A stretch of DNA of 64,000 nucleotides from Pilatotrama ljubarskyi (taxonomy: Eukaryota > Basidiomycota > Agaricomycetes > Polyporales > Polyporaceae), in the NCBI GenBank assembly GCA_022385805.1, contig MU277671.1, forward strand, positions 256,808-320,807, written 5' to 3'. This document shows positions 47,191 through 60,000 of the stretch, piece by piece. Below the pieces are notes generated by a model, which was not told the DNA's origin, did no database searches, and was given only the letters and a program-made list of their open reading frames with translations. Each line of letters starts with the position of its first letter. Position 1 is the first letter of the stretch. The translations under genes and the position numbers were made by a program.

Positions 47191-47552
47191 GAGTCATCGC
47201 CACCTCGCTTTCCTGGTCGTAATTGCCTACATCTCATGTATATGTACGAGCGCCTAATTGACCAAAACGCGTCGCGACGCGTCGTGCAGCCATGCATAGT
47301 GATTTCTGGTGCTACTGTGACTCTTCTACTGTTACAATGAGACATCTCATTCTACATGACTGTTGATTACTGTGTAGACAGGTCTTTGGGGAGGAAGGAA
47401 GAACAAGCGGTTGAGCGGGTGACGGAATGAGCGCTAATAGGCTCCCAACGCTTCCAGCTGTGGCATGTGCGCCTCAAGTGGGCGCTAGTTCATGCATACT
47501 GGTCTACGTCCGCCACGACCACTGCGGTCCTCCTTGGTGTAGAGCTTACCGA
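47191..47552. other. Intergenic region before COG1
   Basis: A 362-bp spacer between two plus-strand genes; nothing recognised apart from a presumed promoter. Confidence 0.5.
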
Positions 47553-50500
47553 ATGTCTCGTCGTCCCTCCTCCGGTTCGGTCGGGCTAGCGGACTCTCCT
47601 GAATTGACTCGCCACAATGGTCATACAACATGGGGGACTTCCAAGCGGGATCCTGCTCACCTGGGTGATGCTGCTAGACGGCCTGCTGTTCGGAATGCAT
47701 CCTCATCTCAGAGACCCGACAACTCAATGAATCTGAACGACATTGACCCCGATGAACTATTCACGCGACACACTATTCCTGAGATCAAGATGGTGCAGCA
47801 CCGTCTGAGGTATGCTCTTCCAGCGACCTACATGGGACATGTGCTAGATCAGCCACCGTACACAGGGCGGAAGCGGATGCGAAGCAGGAGGAGCTACGGC
47901 TCATGGTCGGGTGCGTAGACTTGCTCAAATGGAACGGGCAGAACGTTTAGAGGGATCATGAAAGGATAGGGAACGGTATCGTGACCTCTTGCAGGCCTCG
48001 ACGTCCATTCTAGGTCTCGCCAAGTCATCTCAACACGTTCTCGAGGCCCTGGAAGAGATGCGGGAAACAGTCAATGCCATCACACCGTCAAGAGCGCCGA
48101 AACGTACGGCTGCAGGCGAAGGTCAATGCGTGTCTGCTCTCCCGTATCGGCCAGACCTGATGCTTCAAGCAGACAAGCACCTGCAAGCCCTACAGTCACT
48201 CTCTGCACACGTGAAGCTGCTCCTGGATGCCCCGGAACACCTCTGGCGATTGATGGAGCGGAAGGCCTATCTCAATGCCGCATGGTTACTCCTACTCGCC
48301 CGCGTCGTCCACCGAGCACTTTCGCAAGATGATGATGATCAAAGCTGGCATGCATTTGGCATAGACGTCGCGGTAGGATGCTTGCGAGAAGTGCCGTATG
48401 AGTGTTACTCATGTCCCTGGCGCAGGAGCAATTACCTCTCGTTCAACGGCAGTGGGATAGCATCACGCCGTTCCGTTCTCAGATATCTCATAGGGCGACT
48501 CTGTTCCTGCGGGAAGTTAGCAGTACTCCAGGGGTGAGTTCGTCTTATAAGACAGTCTATCACATGCTGAGCGGTCAACAGGAGGTTTGCGCCACTCTAC
48601 TCACCCTTCACTTGCTCGAATTTCGTCCGATTCCGGAGACGCTATCTATATACCTGGCACAGCGGACTAAGACCCTGTCGAGCTTGCTCGCCCGGAAAGC
48701 GTCGACATCGGCAAACGGCAACGCCGTCGATGCCAAGCCGAATGGCAAGGCACCACACCGACCACGAAAGGTCGTAGTACGGGAGGCGAAGCAGAGTGCG
48801 GAGGCTGCCCTGGACGCGATCTCCCGCACGCTAGGGACTGCAAGGCTGATATTTTCGGACGCGCCCTCTGGAGAGCCGGCCCTGATGAGAGCAGCGTTGC
48901 ACTTCTTCCAGGCCCCATCTGATTCTCCAGTTCACCTGCCTCCAGAGTTGCGGCTTTCCACTCAGATCCTCTTGTCGTCGTTGCCGTCATCAAGCCACTT
49001 TTTGCTCCTCCCCCAAAACATCCGTGCCTACCGACCATATGTTGACGGTGCTTCCCTCGAGACGCCGAGTTTACAAACGCAACTACGCGAAAAGCTCGAT
49101 ATCTGGTCCAAGAGAGCTCTTCAGGAGCTCCGTGATGCTTTGGCGGACTGGCTTGCCCCTCTAGAGTACATCCGAGAAGTCTGGGAAGTGCGTTCTGCAT
49201 TACTCCAATGGCTGAAGGATGTAGATAGCCTCGACACGTCCGAACGACAAGAACTCCACTCAGCTATCGACGCCGCGTCTCTGAGTCAAGCAGCGACCGT
49301 ATGGAAGGTAGCTCTGGGTCGTCTGGAGTCTTCTTTCCGCGAAGCCGTCACGGCAGCGGCGGATGCGTTGACAGAGAATGCGAAGCAGCATCAGCTAGGT
49401 ACACTTATCCGCAGCTCCTCTTATAGAGGCGACTGACTTCTTCTAGATACCCAACCTGTTCAGCACCTGTTTCAGGCTCCCAGCATACCCTCAGGCTTGC
49501 AAGCCGGTTCTCATAGTGCAAGTGCTGCCGCCTCTCAGTTCTCGAGATACCAGGCATCCCTGCGTCAACAGCTCGGTGGTCGCACACCCTTGGTTGAAAC
49601 TGCGTTGGCAGCGCTGGAAACGCATGCTACTCAGATACAGGGGGACATTGACGCCATCCATAGGTCGTCCGAGCATAACAGGTGCGTGGTTCTACCGCCA
49701 TAACATCTCAGTGACTTGACGCCGTCCTCTCAGTGTGCTGCTTCAGCAGCTATCAACATCATACCGTGCGGACGCAGAAATGGCGGCTGAACATATATGC
49801 GAAGTGCTTGAGACGACGGCATCACGAGAAGGTGATGATAGCATACCATGGCCTGGGACCTGTCTGACCCCTCATTCACAGCTGTCCCCCTCAGAGTGTC
49901 AGTTCACATCGCGCGTTTATCTCAGGACCTCGGGAGTACCTCTGCCTTCTTCTCACAAATCGGCTGTGGCGAGGCCGCATCAGAACGTCAGTCGCTCCAC
50001 ATAACTTCCCTCTACCATTGAACTAATAGGTTGTAGGCTTCCGCGGACGCCTAGATACTCTCGCAATCAACCTTGTTCAGAGGTGGCGCGAACGAACAGT
50101 CTCCCGAATTATTGACGACCATTTGAGTGGCCTAGTCAGCGAAACGCGGCGGTTCCCCAAAGGTGCGGTCCCTTAGCAGACGCTGCGTGCAATCGACTGC
50201 TCACATCTGCACAGATGATGCGCACCTCCCCACCCGACCATCTTCAAATCTCATGCAAGCCCTGATGTCTTTGGCAACTGAGATGCAGCAGTTGGGTGTC
50301 TGCCTCAATGACGAGCGTCGACGGCTACAAGTGGGCTCGACGCTCACCCACTTCGTGGTATCGTTCATAGACAGATTAGAGCAGAGCCCTATGCACCGAC
50401 ATGCCGGTGGACCGCAGCTCCTTTGGGACCTATCATTTCTGCGGGGACTCGCGCGCTTGTGGGAGACCAGTGCCGACCTTGCGGTCCAGCGAATAGATGC

Positions 50501-50843
50501 CAGCATCCCGGGCCTGCGACAGGTCCGTCATCACATCCTAAGCGTTCATACAGCAATGCTCATTCTGTTCCTTTTTCAGCATCTTGACGGGGAGGTTCAA
50601 CCTCAGTCCGACATCGCTGCATCAACACACGAGTACCTCACCAAGACGCAAGTGCTCCTTGCACCGCTCCTTCCTTCTCGACCATTTTCTCCGAGCAAAG
50701 TGACTAAGGGAGCAGAGAAGTCTTCGAGACTCTTGCTATTTGGCACGCCAGCGGTAGAGCAGGGCTTCGAACCTGCCCTGCAGCTGGTGAAAACTCCCCC
50801 GCGGTTTGGTTTACTCCTTGTTGGCGGTGCAGCTTCGAAATGA
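47553..50843 (+). CDS. COG1: Conserved oligomeric Golgi complex subunit 1 (COG1)
   Basis: Subunit of the COG vesicle-tethering complex on the Golgi. The ATG at 47553 (MSRRPSSGSVGLADSPE) is chosen because it precedes the conserved start DPDELFTRHTIPEIKMVQ; an in-frame ATG lies further upstream at 47427. Next come HRLR|ADAEAKQEELRLMVG and, after an intron, RYRDLLQASTSILGLAKSS with QHVLEALEEMRETV, the COG1 N-terminal helical block. The middle has LLLDAPEHLWRLMERKAYLN and LLTLHLLEFRPIPETLSIY. The C-terminus ends RLLLFGTPAVEQGFEPALQ and RFGLLLVGGAASK at 50843. The protein is mostly helical, interrupted by about seven introns. Confidence 0.9.
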
Positions 50844-51672
50844 ATATATATCTGTGCCCCCGTATTCAATCCAAGGACTGCTAAACGCGCGAAGTATTGT
50901 AACTCACTCGTCGATCGTCTGTTCAATACAGGATCGCTTCTCCTGACGATAACTTCGACGACTGACAACATCTTCGGGTGTTACCGCCCAGCACGATTGT
51001 GGTGAGTGCGCTTCTACGTCGTCCACAGGTTTATTTCGTGAATTCAGCCTCCCTGAGGCCGAACGCGAAGACTATCTTGACCTATAGATGCCCATCAAAC
51101 GATCCGCCGCTAAGATCATCAGGGTCCACACCGGCGGCACGGATCCGTTGTGCACGTCCCTGCAGAGGCCAGGTGCACATACTCCTACACGATTGTAATA
51201 TGACAGCAGATGGTTCTCATCGAAGGTGCGTATGTTCTCTTCTACTATTGCTCGGATCGTTGTGAGGTTGGAATTCATGCCGAGCGGTGTCTGGGCATAT
51301 CCACTCCGACATGATGATACCAGCCGCTACGCTGATTGCGGCTAGTTCAGGACACTGCCTCTTTGCCACCACGCCTGATGCAACCTGCACCCAGTGTGCT
51401 AGGGATCAGTGGTCGTATCATTGGGGTTGCAGTCCCCATCGACTTCTCGACTTCTCTGGCGTCCTCCTCCCTATGAAGACGACACTCAGGGACGTTCACG
51501 CTCGAGCTTTATCTCGCCCCAGTAGCACTGGCAGCTGCTGAATCTCTAGCTTCCCTGCTCGCTGGTCGCTGGTCGCAGGTGTAACGAGTAACGAGACCTC
51601 GTACGAAGCTAGCCGAGACGGAGTTGATCTCCAGGACGAGTACTAGTGCAGGTCGCCCGGGTGACGAGCATT
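50844..51672. other. Intergenic region between COG1 and a 7-TM gene
   Basis: An 829-bp stretch with only short frames on both strands and no recognisable domain. Small direct repeats occur at 51558-51596 (GCTGGTC twice and GTAACGA twice). Presumably the COG1 3' UTR and the next promoter. Confidence 0.5.
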
Positions 51673-53310
51673 ATGCAAGGTTGGCCGCAGCTCGCGTAGC
51701 TTGTTTCACTCCGTCGCGATGCGTACTAGCTCACCGCGGTGTCGTCGCAGAACCCCCTCCTCCGGACTTGACAGCATTAACTCCTGTGTTCCTCGCGATC
51801 CATGTCATTGGCGGCCATATTGGACTGCCGCTCGTCGTGGCAACATACCTCTTCTCCAAGACGGCAAGGCGACACCCCACCATCATCAACTTCTGTGCTA
51901 TATGGATCCTGTATTCTATAATATACTGTCTCTTGTACGTGCGCTTGATATTATCCCCTGTGTGGCGGTTACACTGAGCCAACTAGACTGTATGGAGGGC
52001 GTAACCTGCAGGAACACCCGCCTTATGCGCTGTGCCTCATTCAAGCAGCCATGAACTATGGCGCACCTCCCATGTGAGTTACTGAGCCGTCAACGCATTT
52101 CTCGACTCGAATCGTTTCTTTCAGGGCTGTCGTCGCGGGCTTGGGCGTCGTGCTCCAGGTGTGGAGCACCTTCGTCGAACCGTGGAAGGACGCGCGGTTT
52201 GCCAGTATCCCAAGATGGGTGAAGCTATCCGCAGTGCGTCTTCGAGTTGTCCACACCCGTCGTGCTGTCTCTGATAGTTGTTCCGACAGATTGTCGCGCC
52301 TCCTTATCTGGTCTTTGTCGCGTTCTGCTTTGCAGGCGGATATGTATGTTCAGACCGCACGCCTCAAGGGATCTGTCTGATATCTTCACAGTATGGCCTC
52401 AAACACCCGCAATCGGTCGCAGTCAAGAACGGACTCTACTGTGGCCTCCTCCATGGGCATTTGTACGTGGACATGTGCGGTGGTACGATAACAGACCTGT
52501 CGTATTAAGTAAGTCCTGCCACGGCAGCGAGATGTTCGCGGTCCCCATATTTTGCGGCATCTTCCTCTTGCTCATCATCGGCTTCGAGGGTGTGTGGTGA
52601 CATACTTGACAATGCCTTCTGTTCGTCTGACTGTAATGTGCCCAGTTGCGACGATCATACGGTACTACAGGGGGCGACATCTCATCAAGAAAGTCTTTCC
52701 CCTGGTCGATGCTAAGAAGCCATCCCTGTCTCCTTGGTGTCGGGTATGCTATGTGTCTTTCCACACTTGAGGACCAGTCTTACAAGCTCATTTCATATAG
52801 GCCGCTCTCTTCCTGGTCTATGCGACGTTGACGCTAGGGTATGCTTCTTCGCCATGAGTATCGAGTTGCCTCGCTCACGCACTGTCCGATAGCGCCTGCG
52901 CTATGGATCTCAGGCAAGATATGAACGCCTTCGGTTACATGGTCCAGGCTGCCCGTAGGTCTTTATACCGTATCTCTCTTGTGTTCTGCGGTTGATAAAT
53001 TGCCCATAGTACCGCTGGCCGCTTTCCTCATATTCGGTTTGCAGAAGGTGCGTCCAGCGATCACAACATGAGATATCCGCGCTGAAGCAGCCATACACAA
53101 TCATGTCAGGACGTCATCTTCACATGGCTATTCTGGAATCGCAAGAATAAGTGGACCCCAGACGATCCTGCCATCCGAATCTCGACGGAGTCCAGGCGTG
53201 TCACACGTACGCTCTCGTTCATGTCTAGCACGACGATCGACTCGACTACGCCAATCGCGACGCATCCTTCGTCAAGCATACACTCGCACCCAGGAGGCTC
53301 AATCGTATGA
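51673..53310 (+). CDS. Seven-transmembrane protein, basidiomycete family of unknown function
   Basis: Multi-exon membrane protein of a GPCR-like type often repeated in basidiomycete genomes; I know no defined function. My start model is a 7-nt exon (ATG at 51673) spliced with a weak GTTGGC donor to EPPPPDLTALTPVFLAIHV, giving MQEPPPPD; this is tentative, since the open frame before it has no ATG. Hydrophobic segments: IGLPLVVATYLF, FCAIWILYSIIYCLL, AMNYGAPPM-AVVAGLGVVLQVWSTF, APPYLVFVAFCFAGG, FAVPIFCGIFLLLIIGFE, AALFLVYATLTL and VPLAAFLIFGLQK. The cytoplasmic tail (TWLFWNRKNKWTPDDPAIR, SSTTIDSTTPIATHPSSS) ends at 53308-53310. Exon borders are approximate. Confidence 0.68.
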
Positions 53311-53676
53311 CGATTGCCACAGGACGAACAGGAACATGGTCGCTACATCGCTAAGATGCGACGGGGACGAGGCAAAACTCCGCTATGGGCCAGGCCACAG
53401 GAGTGCACATGCAGTGCGCCCCTTTGAATCACGAAGATGAGGCCGCCAGATCCTCCAGGGCAGAAAGGCATGCCGACATGGAATGCGCCGGACGCGGAGC
53501 GAGGGAGGCTGCTGCTGTAGATCTCCGAAGACCCTCTTGAAGGGTCCACCGCACATGGGCCTGTGGCTTCGGGTCACGCGGGTTGAGGCAGGAAGGAGCG
53601 TCGTAGTTCAGGAGAGAAGGAGATAAATAGTCCCAGAATATACACAGACCACGTCCAAAACCCTCGCACGGCCGTG
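53311..53676. other. Intergenic region before Sec61 gamma
   Basis: A 366-bp convergent stretch; nothing recognised. Confidence 0.5.
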
Positions 53677-54095
53677 TCACGCCCCGCCGCTGCAATGGCC
53701 TTCAGCATCATACTATTGATATGGAGACGACGTACGCACACTAGGATGTTGTTACTGCGCAGAGAGAGTCAGCAGAATGTCAGAACGGTCGGCAAATGGG
53801 ACATACATTGGGATGTGGATGAGCTTGACGATGTAGCCGATGAAACCCATGACTGCGAAGCCAATGGCTACCGCCTTGGAGATCTGGATGAACTCTGAGA
53901 AATGGTGTCAGGGTCAACGAAGTCGTCTCATGCCAGGAAAGCCGACCTTTGCGGGAGGGTTTTGTACACCGAGTGAGGAACTGTAGACGAATGTCAGAGT
54001 GCACTCCACCTAGGGCACTACAATGTGCACACCTGCTGTCCGTCGTGAATGAACTCCTGCGGGACCTCGATGAATTCCTTGAGCTTCTCGGACAT
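53677..54095 (-). CDS. SSS1: Protein-translocation subunit Sec61 gamma (Sss1)
   Basis: Single-pass tail-anchored subunit of the ER translocon. The ATG at 54095 gives [19 protein letters not shown], then after an intron [11 protein letters not shown], then [18 protein letters not shown] with the TM helix continuing [10 protein letters not shown], and NNILVGGA as the end, stop at 53677-53679. About 70 residues in total, the normal size. The last two codons-and-a-bit sit in a separate small exon after an intron with a GTGCGT donor. Conservation is very high, so this call is secure despite fragments too short to show as one frame. Divergent from the PPR gene (288 bp). Confidence 0.95.
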
Positions 54096-54383
54096 TTTGG
54101 AGGACGAGGGAGTGCGGGTTGTGTGGGGTAAAGGGAGAACGTTGCTGGAAGTCGCGGGCTCGGATGCGTGGTCGACGTGTAACTCGCCCGATCACGAGAC
54201 CATCTAGCACGCCCTCTCGTTAGCGCCCGCGCACTTCTTCTGTTCTGCACACTCGGCCAGCCGTCCTCGACCCCCGCGTTCTCCGTCATCTGCTTGTGCT
54301 TGGTCTCTGGTGGATGGGAAGGTGTGTACCACATGGATTCTGGAGAAATGCGGAACGTAAAACTCGTCCACAGCACCTTATGA

Positions 54384-56798
54384 ATGTTCTTGAGGAGGGC
54401 ATTCGTTGAAGGCAGAAGATCCGCTCTCAGCCTTACTGTCCGCCCGTCCAGGACCCTCCATGCTCGTGCGGGAACGGATCGTCCAGCCCGTCGTGCTGGT
54501 TCTTTCTCTGGAGCGTCCTCACCGCCTCTGTCACGTTTTGCTTTCGAGGACGCTGCAGAGGATGCCAGGGACAACTCGCTGAGCTCCATGATCGGCCAAT
54601 TCCTGCAGGCCATCACTTCCGAGCAGAAACGACATGTGCTCGCGACGTACGACAAGCTTGTCTCCAGTGTAAAGTCCACCGGTGGCGCCGAAACCCTCCT
54701 TTCTACCGAGGACCGTCGCAGACTACAGAAGGCCCTTATCCTCCTGGCTCAGGCGGGAACAGTTGAGAGTCTCCGCCTCCTCTCGGACGCAATCCACCTC
54801 GCTGCCTACATGCTCGACATGAGCGCAAACGATTACGCCGAATACGTGTTCTGGCGTCTTCTCTCCGAACGCGACTTGAATGCGGCCTATGCATGGCTGG
54901 TCGCGTCTGCGGAGATGGAGGACCTCGCATACGCGTCAGACCTCCCGTCGTGGCATCAACTCCTCGAGGCAGCAGCTGAGCTGTCGGACCCCGATCTGCT
55001 CAGGACTACCCTTCGATCCATGAACCATCATGACCTACAGCCGACACAAACAACCTCCTCCGTGATTTTCGCAGCGCTCTTCCGCGGTCCACGTCCTGCT
55101 GTCTCTGCAAGTCTTCATACGAAACTCGAGCTCCCTCCTCCTCTCTGGCTAGTCAAACGCGTAATCAGCTTAGTCGCTTCGTACGGAGTACCCTACGATG
55201 CTGCCACTCTTCACCTGATCACCACTGGGTACAACCAAGCGAAGCGGCCGAGGGCGGCAAAGGAAGCGGAGGTCGTGTACACTACCACGTTGGGTGACAC
55301 ACCGGCAAACTCGCAGGAGCGCTTCAACGAAATGCTAGAGGAGGTTGCCAAGCGTGAAACCCGCGAACGTGTTACCCGAGCGTACAAGCGAGCCGTCCAG
55401 CTGGGGTTGAGACCTTCGGAGGTCACCTTCCTGGCTGTCATGGGCGACTCCAAGCAGCTTTCCGACCTGAGGCATTGGCAACATGTGTTGGGAATCAAAC
55501 CGACCCCGCGCGTCGTCGCAGAGCTCATGGAACGGCGAAGCAAGGACAATCTGCCAGTCATCGAGGTGTTCAAGCATGCGATGTCCGAGGGATTGCCTTT
55601 CACTAGTTCCATGCTTCATCCTCTCGTCAAATCCTCTCTCGCATCTCGTGGTCTTGAGAAGCCTACCGAGAAGGCGATCGACGGTGCTCTAGCTTTCTAT
55701 CGCCGTTTCCTCGAGCGCACAGACCTCAAGGAGGAACCGGCACATAGGCACAAAGTAGAAAACCGTGGGACGGCCGATCCTCAAGGAAGCTCGGACGACA
55801 CGACTTCGAGCTCTCGGTCAAAGGAGAAGGATATCTCTCCAGACGTAGCTACCTACCAACTCCTCCTGCGCGCTCTCACGATCTCGAGCAATACGGCCAA
55901 GTATCTTCCTGTCGCAGTGTCCCTTCTCGAAGACATGCAGAAGTTCAACATAGCGCTCGATTCGCAGACGGCCGCCAGTACCCTCATCCTGCTCATGTCC
56001 TCGTCCGCCACGCCGGCGGAAGCCTTCCGCATGTACACTCTGATAGCGCGACCAAAGGACACAGAGACGCCCGTCTTGAACGAGGAAGGCTACGTCGCCG
56101 TCCTCAACGCCTTCCTTAAGCTCCCTACGTGGCCCAACGGCATACCCTCCGTGCGGTTATACTCCGACATCCTCGCGGACATGCGCAAATACGGCGTTCG
56201 TCTGGGCCCGAAGGTGTATACCGTCCTCATCGGCCAACTGGCCAAGCTCGCGACCGCCGCGTCCGCCTCGGGCGACACGGAGGCGCGAGAGCAGATCGCG
56301 CAGTCAATCACTCGCGTGCACAACCACATCAACCTGAACACGTCGTTCACTCCCGACACCGCGCTCTGGAACCAGCTCATGGACGCGTACCAGCGCGCGG
56401 GGTGCTTCATGAAGGCGTGTCGGATCTGGCAGACCCTCTTCGTCTCCGCGCAGTTCAACACCGCGAGCGTCAGCATCATCCTCGACGCATGTGCTTGGGC
56501 GCAGGCGTACGACATGGCGGTGCGAGTGTACGGCGCGCTCATGGAGGTCGGGTTCCCCATGAACCTCAAGAACTGGAACACGTACCTGGAGTGTCTCTGC
56601 CGTCTGGATCGACTGGACGAGGCGATGAAGGTGCTTTGTCTGGAGATGACGGGTCGGGAGGACGGTATAGAGCCCGACAAGGAGTCGGTGCGCATCCTTC
56701 TGAAGTTCGCTGTGAAGGAGAACCGCGAGGGCGAGGTCCGCAGCCGCATCAAGCGGTTCTTACCCAAGCTGTACTGGTCGCTACATCCTGAGGGCTGA
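54384..56798 (+). CDS. Mitochondrial pentatricopeptide-repeat (PPR) protein
   Basis: Probable mitochondrial RNA-binding protein for organelle transcript processing or translation. A single uninterrupted frame of 804 codons, rare among the intron-rich neighbours. The N-terminus MFLRRAFVEGRRSALSLTVR is a strong basic presequence. The body is made of helical repeats of PPR type, for example PDTALWNQLMDAYQRAGCF, KACRIWQTLF, ASVSIILDACAWAQAYDMAV and WNTYLECLCRLDRLDEAMKV, densest in the C-terminal 250 residues; earlier repeats are weaker (ATYQLLLRALTISSNTAKY). Ends RFLPKLYWSLHPEG at 56798. The specific target is unknown. Confidence 0.85.
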   Translation: MFLRRAFVEGRRSALSLTVRPSRTLHARAGTDRPARRAGSFSGASSPPLSRFAFEDAAEDARDNSLSSMIGQFLQAITSEQKRHVLATYDKLVSSVKSTGGAETLLSTEDRRRLQKALILLAQAGTVESLRLLSDAIHLAAYMLDMSANDYAEYVFWRLLSERDLNAAYAWLVASAEMEDLAYASDLPSWHQLLEAAAELSDPDLLRTTLRSMNHHDLQPTQTTSSVIFAALFRGPRPAVSASLHTKLELPPPLWLVKRVISLVASYGVPYDAATLHLITTGYNQAKRPRAAKEAEVVYTTTLGDTPANSQERFNEMLEEVAKRETRERVTRAYKRAVQLGLRPSEVTFLAVMGDSKQLSDLRHWQHVLGIKPTPRVVAELMERRSKDNLPVIEVFKHAMSEGLPFTSSMLHPLVKSSLASRGLEKPTEKAIDGALAFYRRFLERTDLKEEPAHRHKVENRGTADPQGSSDDTTSSSRSKEKDISPDVATYQLLLRALTISSNTAKYLPVAVSLLEDMQKFNIALDSQTAASTLILLMSSSATPAEAFRMYTLIARPKDTETPVLNEEGYVAVLNAFLKLPTWPNGIPSVRLYSDILADMRKYGVRLGPKVYTVLIGQLAKLATAASASGDTEAREQIAQSITRVHNHINLNTSFTPDTALWNQLMDAYQRAGCFMKACRIWQTLFVSAQFNTASVSIILDACAWAQAYDMAVRVYGALMEVGFPMNLKNWNTYLECLCRLDRLDEAMKVLCLEMTGREDGIEPDKESVRILLKFAVKENREGEVRSRIKRFLPKLYWSLHPEG

Positions 56799-57022
56799 GT
56801 CCTCGTCTTCGTGATGACTATTATATCTCATTCGTTAATGCCGACCCAAGGATGTGTGTTATATTGCGGAAGTACTATGGTATGCAACAGGATAGCAACA
56901 GGTATGATACAGAAGACGTGCGTGCGAGGTTGAACAGGACGCGGGGCCGGGCCGGGCCATCTAGTAGAATAGAAAAGCCCAACAGGTAAGGTATCGGTAC
57001 AGCGTTCAATTTCTAGCGTTGG

Positions 57023-60000
57023 TCATAGCGAAGATGCGGATTCCTCTACAGAGGGACAGTCACACTGCACGCTCGTCAGTCAGTGATGAGGTGATGGTGC
57101 TGAGAACAAAAAAAACTTACGATAAGATGGGTGTCGCCGTAGGCTGGGAGGAGCACAATCAGCATCTGCGGTGATACCTGGGAAGAACATAACTTACCGT
57201 CATCGATACGGGAAACAGTAGGCCAGAACTTCTTCTCTAGAAGCCACGGCATGGGATAGGCCGCCGTCTGGCGGGAGTATGGGCTGCGGACACATCAGAT
57301 ACGCTAACAGCGCTGACCACAGGATACTCACCGGTTCCATTCCTCCGCAGCGATCACAGAAATGGGGTGCGGCGCGTTTTTGAGAACGTTGTTGTCCTTC
57401 GGTTGCTTGCCGGTGATGATATCTTCAGCCTCCTTGCGTATCTGGATCATAGCATCGCAGAACCTGCAGAAACGCGTTCAACGACCCCACCCAACTGACG
57501 CCGCAGATGGACGCACCTATCAATCTCCTCCAGGGTCTCCGACTCAGTGGGCTCGATGAGCATGCAGGTAGAGATGGGCCACGAGCAAGTAGGTGGGTGG
57601 AAGCCGTAGTCCTGTAGACGCTTGGCGAAGTCGATGACCTTCAGCCCTGCAGCCTTGTCGAACTCCGCGAGGTCAATCAAGAGCTCATGCGCGACACGAC
57701 CCTTGCCGTTCTTGTAGCGAAGGCTGTAATGTCCAGAGAGGCGATGCGCCATGTAGTTGGCGTTAAGGAGTGCGATCTTGGACGCATCGGAGAGGCCGGC
57801 GCCGCCGAGCATCTTGATGTACGCCCAGGAGATGAGTAGAATGGACGCACTGCCGTAGGGCGCGGCCGCGACCGCGTTGATCGCTTTGTCGCCGCCGGTG
57901 GGAATGATCGGATGGGTGGGAAGGAAGGGTGCGAGATGCTCCGCGACACAGATCGGACCAACTCCGGGACCGCCACCACCATGGGGACTGCAGGCGTGGT
58001 CAGCTCACGATGCTGCGCCGGAGTGGGCAATTTACGTACATAGCGAAAGTCTTGTGAAGGTTCATATGGCAAACGTCGCCGCCGCAGGTCGCGGGGTTCG
58101 TCAAGCCGATCTGCGCGTTCAGGTTGGCGCCGTCCAGGTAGACTTGACCGCCGTTGTCATGAATGATTTTGCATGCCTGGCGTAGGCAACTCAGTAAATG
58201 CTCGTCGGCTTAGAAAAGGAGTACAAACATCCTGCACGCCGTCCTCGAAAACTCCGAATGTCGAGGGGTAGGTAATCTGAAGCACGTATGAGCCACATTG
58301 CTAGAGCGCAGGTCTCGCCCATCGTACCATGAACGCAGCAAGCTTGTCCTTGTGCTTCTCAGCCTTGGTCTTGAGGTCCTCAAGATCAAGGTTACCATCG
58401 GCATGCGTCTTGACGGGAACGACCTTTAGACCAGCCATGACGGCCGACTGCAAGCTCCGATCAGCTTTCGTACGCATACATTGAGCGGATGATACTCACA
58501 GCAGGGTTCGTCCCGTGTGCACTGACAGGAATAAGGCACACGTCACGATGGCCTTCGCCACGAGACTCGTGGTAGGCCTTGATGACGGACAATCCTGCAT
58601 ACTCGCCGGCTGCACCGGAGTTGGGCTGGAGAGAACAAGCATGGAAGCCGGTGATCTTGCAGAGGTCCGACTCCAATTCCTGCGTAGGTGGTCAGCCCGT
58701 GGACCACTCGGATCTGAGTAGAAGCTTCGCTGACCTTGATGAGCTGCTCATAGCCCTTGACCTGGTCCTTGGGCGCGAAGGGGTGGATTGAGGCGAACTC
58801 GGACCACGTGAGCGGGATCATGCTGCTCGTGCTGTTCAGCTTCATCGTGCAGCTGCCCAGAGGAATCATCGCATGTACGAGGCCGAGGTCCTTCGACTGC
58901 AGGTGGTAGATGTACCGGAGCATCTCCGTCTCGGAGTGATGAGTATTGAACACCGGGTGGGGCAGGAACTTGGAGGTCCTGCGGAGGTTCTCGGGGATCG
59001 CAGGGGTCGTGGCTGGGGTGAGGTCGTTCAAAGACACAGGCGGGAGCGAGGCAGCAGACGCGAAGACGTTGATGAGCCCTATCACATCCTCAGCGCCGAC
59101 GCTCTCGTCGAGGGTCAGGCCGACATGATAGTCATCGATCCTGCGCAGATTGATACCGGCAGCCAGTGCAGCGGAGTGGATGACCTCAGCGTCCTTGACC
59201 ACACCGTTCACATTGAAGGTGAGGGTATCGAAGTACCGCGTGTTGACCGCCTTGTAGCCATAGTTCTCCACCGCGCTCTTAATGATTTGCGCGAAGCCAT
59301 GGACCTTCTGTGCGATGCGCTGCAAGTTGACCGGACCGTGGTAGACGGCGTACATCGCGGCCATGTTGGCAAGGAGGGCCTGGCTGGTGCAGATGTTGCT
59401 GGTGGCCTTCTCGCGACGAATGTGCTGCTCACGAGCTATTTCATAATCAGTCCTTGACCGGCGATGCATTGGCGGTAGAGCTCACTCTGAAGGGCCAGAC
59501 GATAGGCCGGCTTGCCATTGACGTCGCGACTCCTGCCGATGAGACGACCGGGCATCTTCCGCTTCAGCTTATCCGTGCACGCAAAGAACGCTGCGTGGGG
59601 TCCGCCATAGCCCGCCGGAACACCGAACCGTGCAGAGTTACCCAGGACAATGTCGGCACCCCACTCCCCCGGCGGCTTGAGCATCGTAAGCGCCAGAAGG
59701 TCGGTAGCGCACACGAGCAGGGCGCCTGCAGCGTGGACAGAATCCGCCAAACCGGAGAAATCCTTGACAGCACCGTTGACGTCGGGATACTGGACGAGCA
59801 CACCGCAGAGATCAGCACGGAGCGCTTCGTCGTTGAGGTCGGTCAGCGCGTCTCCTATGTGCAACTTGATACCGAAGCCCTTCGCGCGCGTCCTCAGAAC
59901 TGCAATGGTCTGGGGCGCGACACCGCCATCCACGAAGAAGGTCCGTTTCTTGCCGTTCGAGCCGGTGAATGCCATGACCATACCCTCTGCGGCGGCCGTA

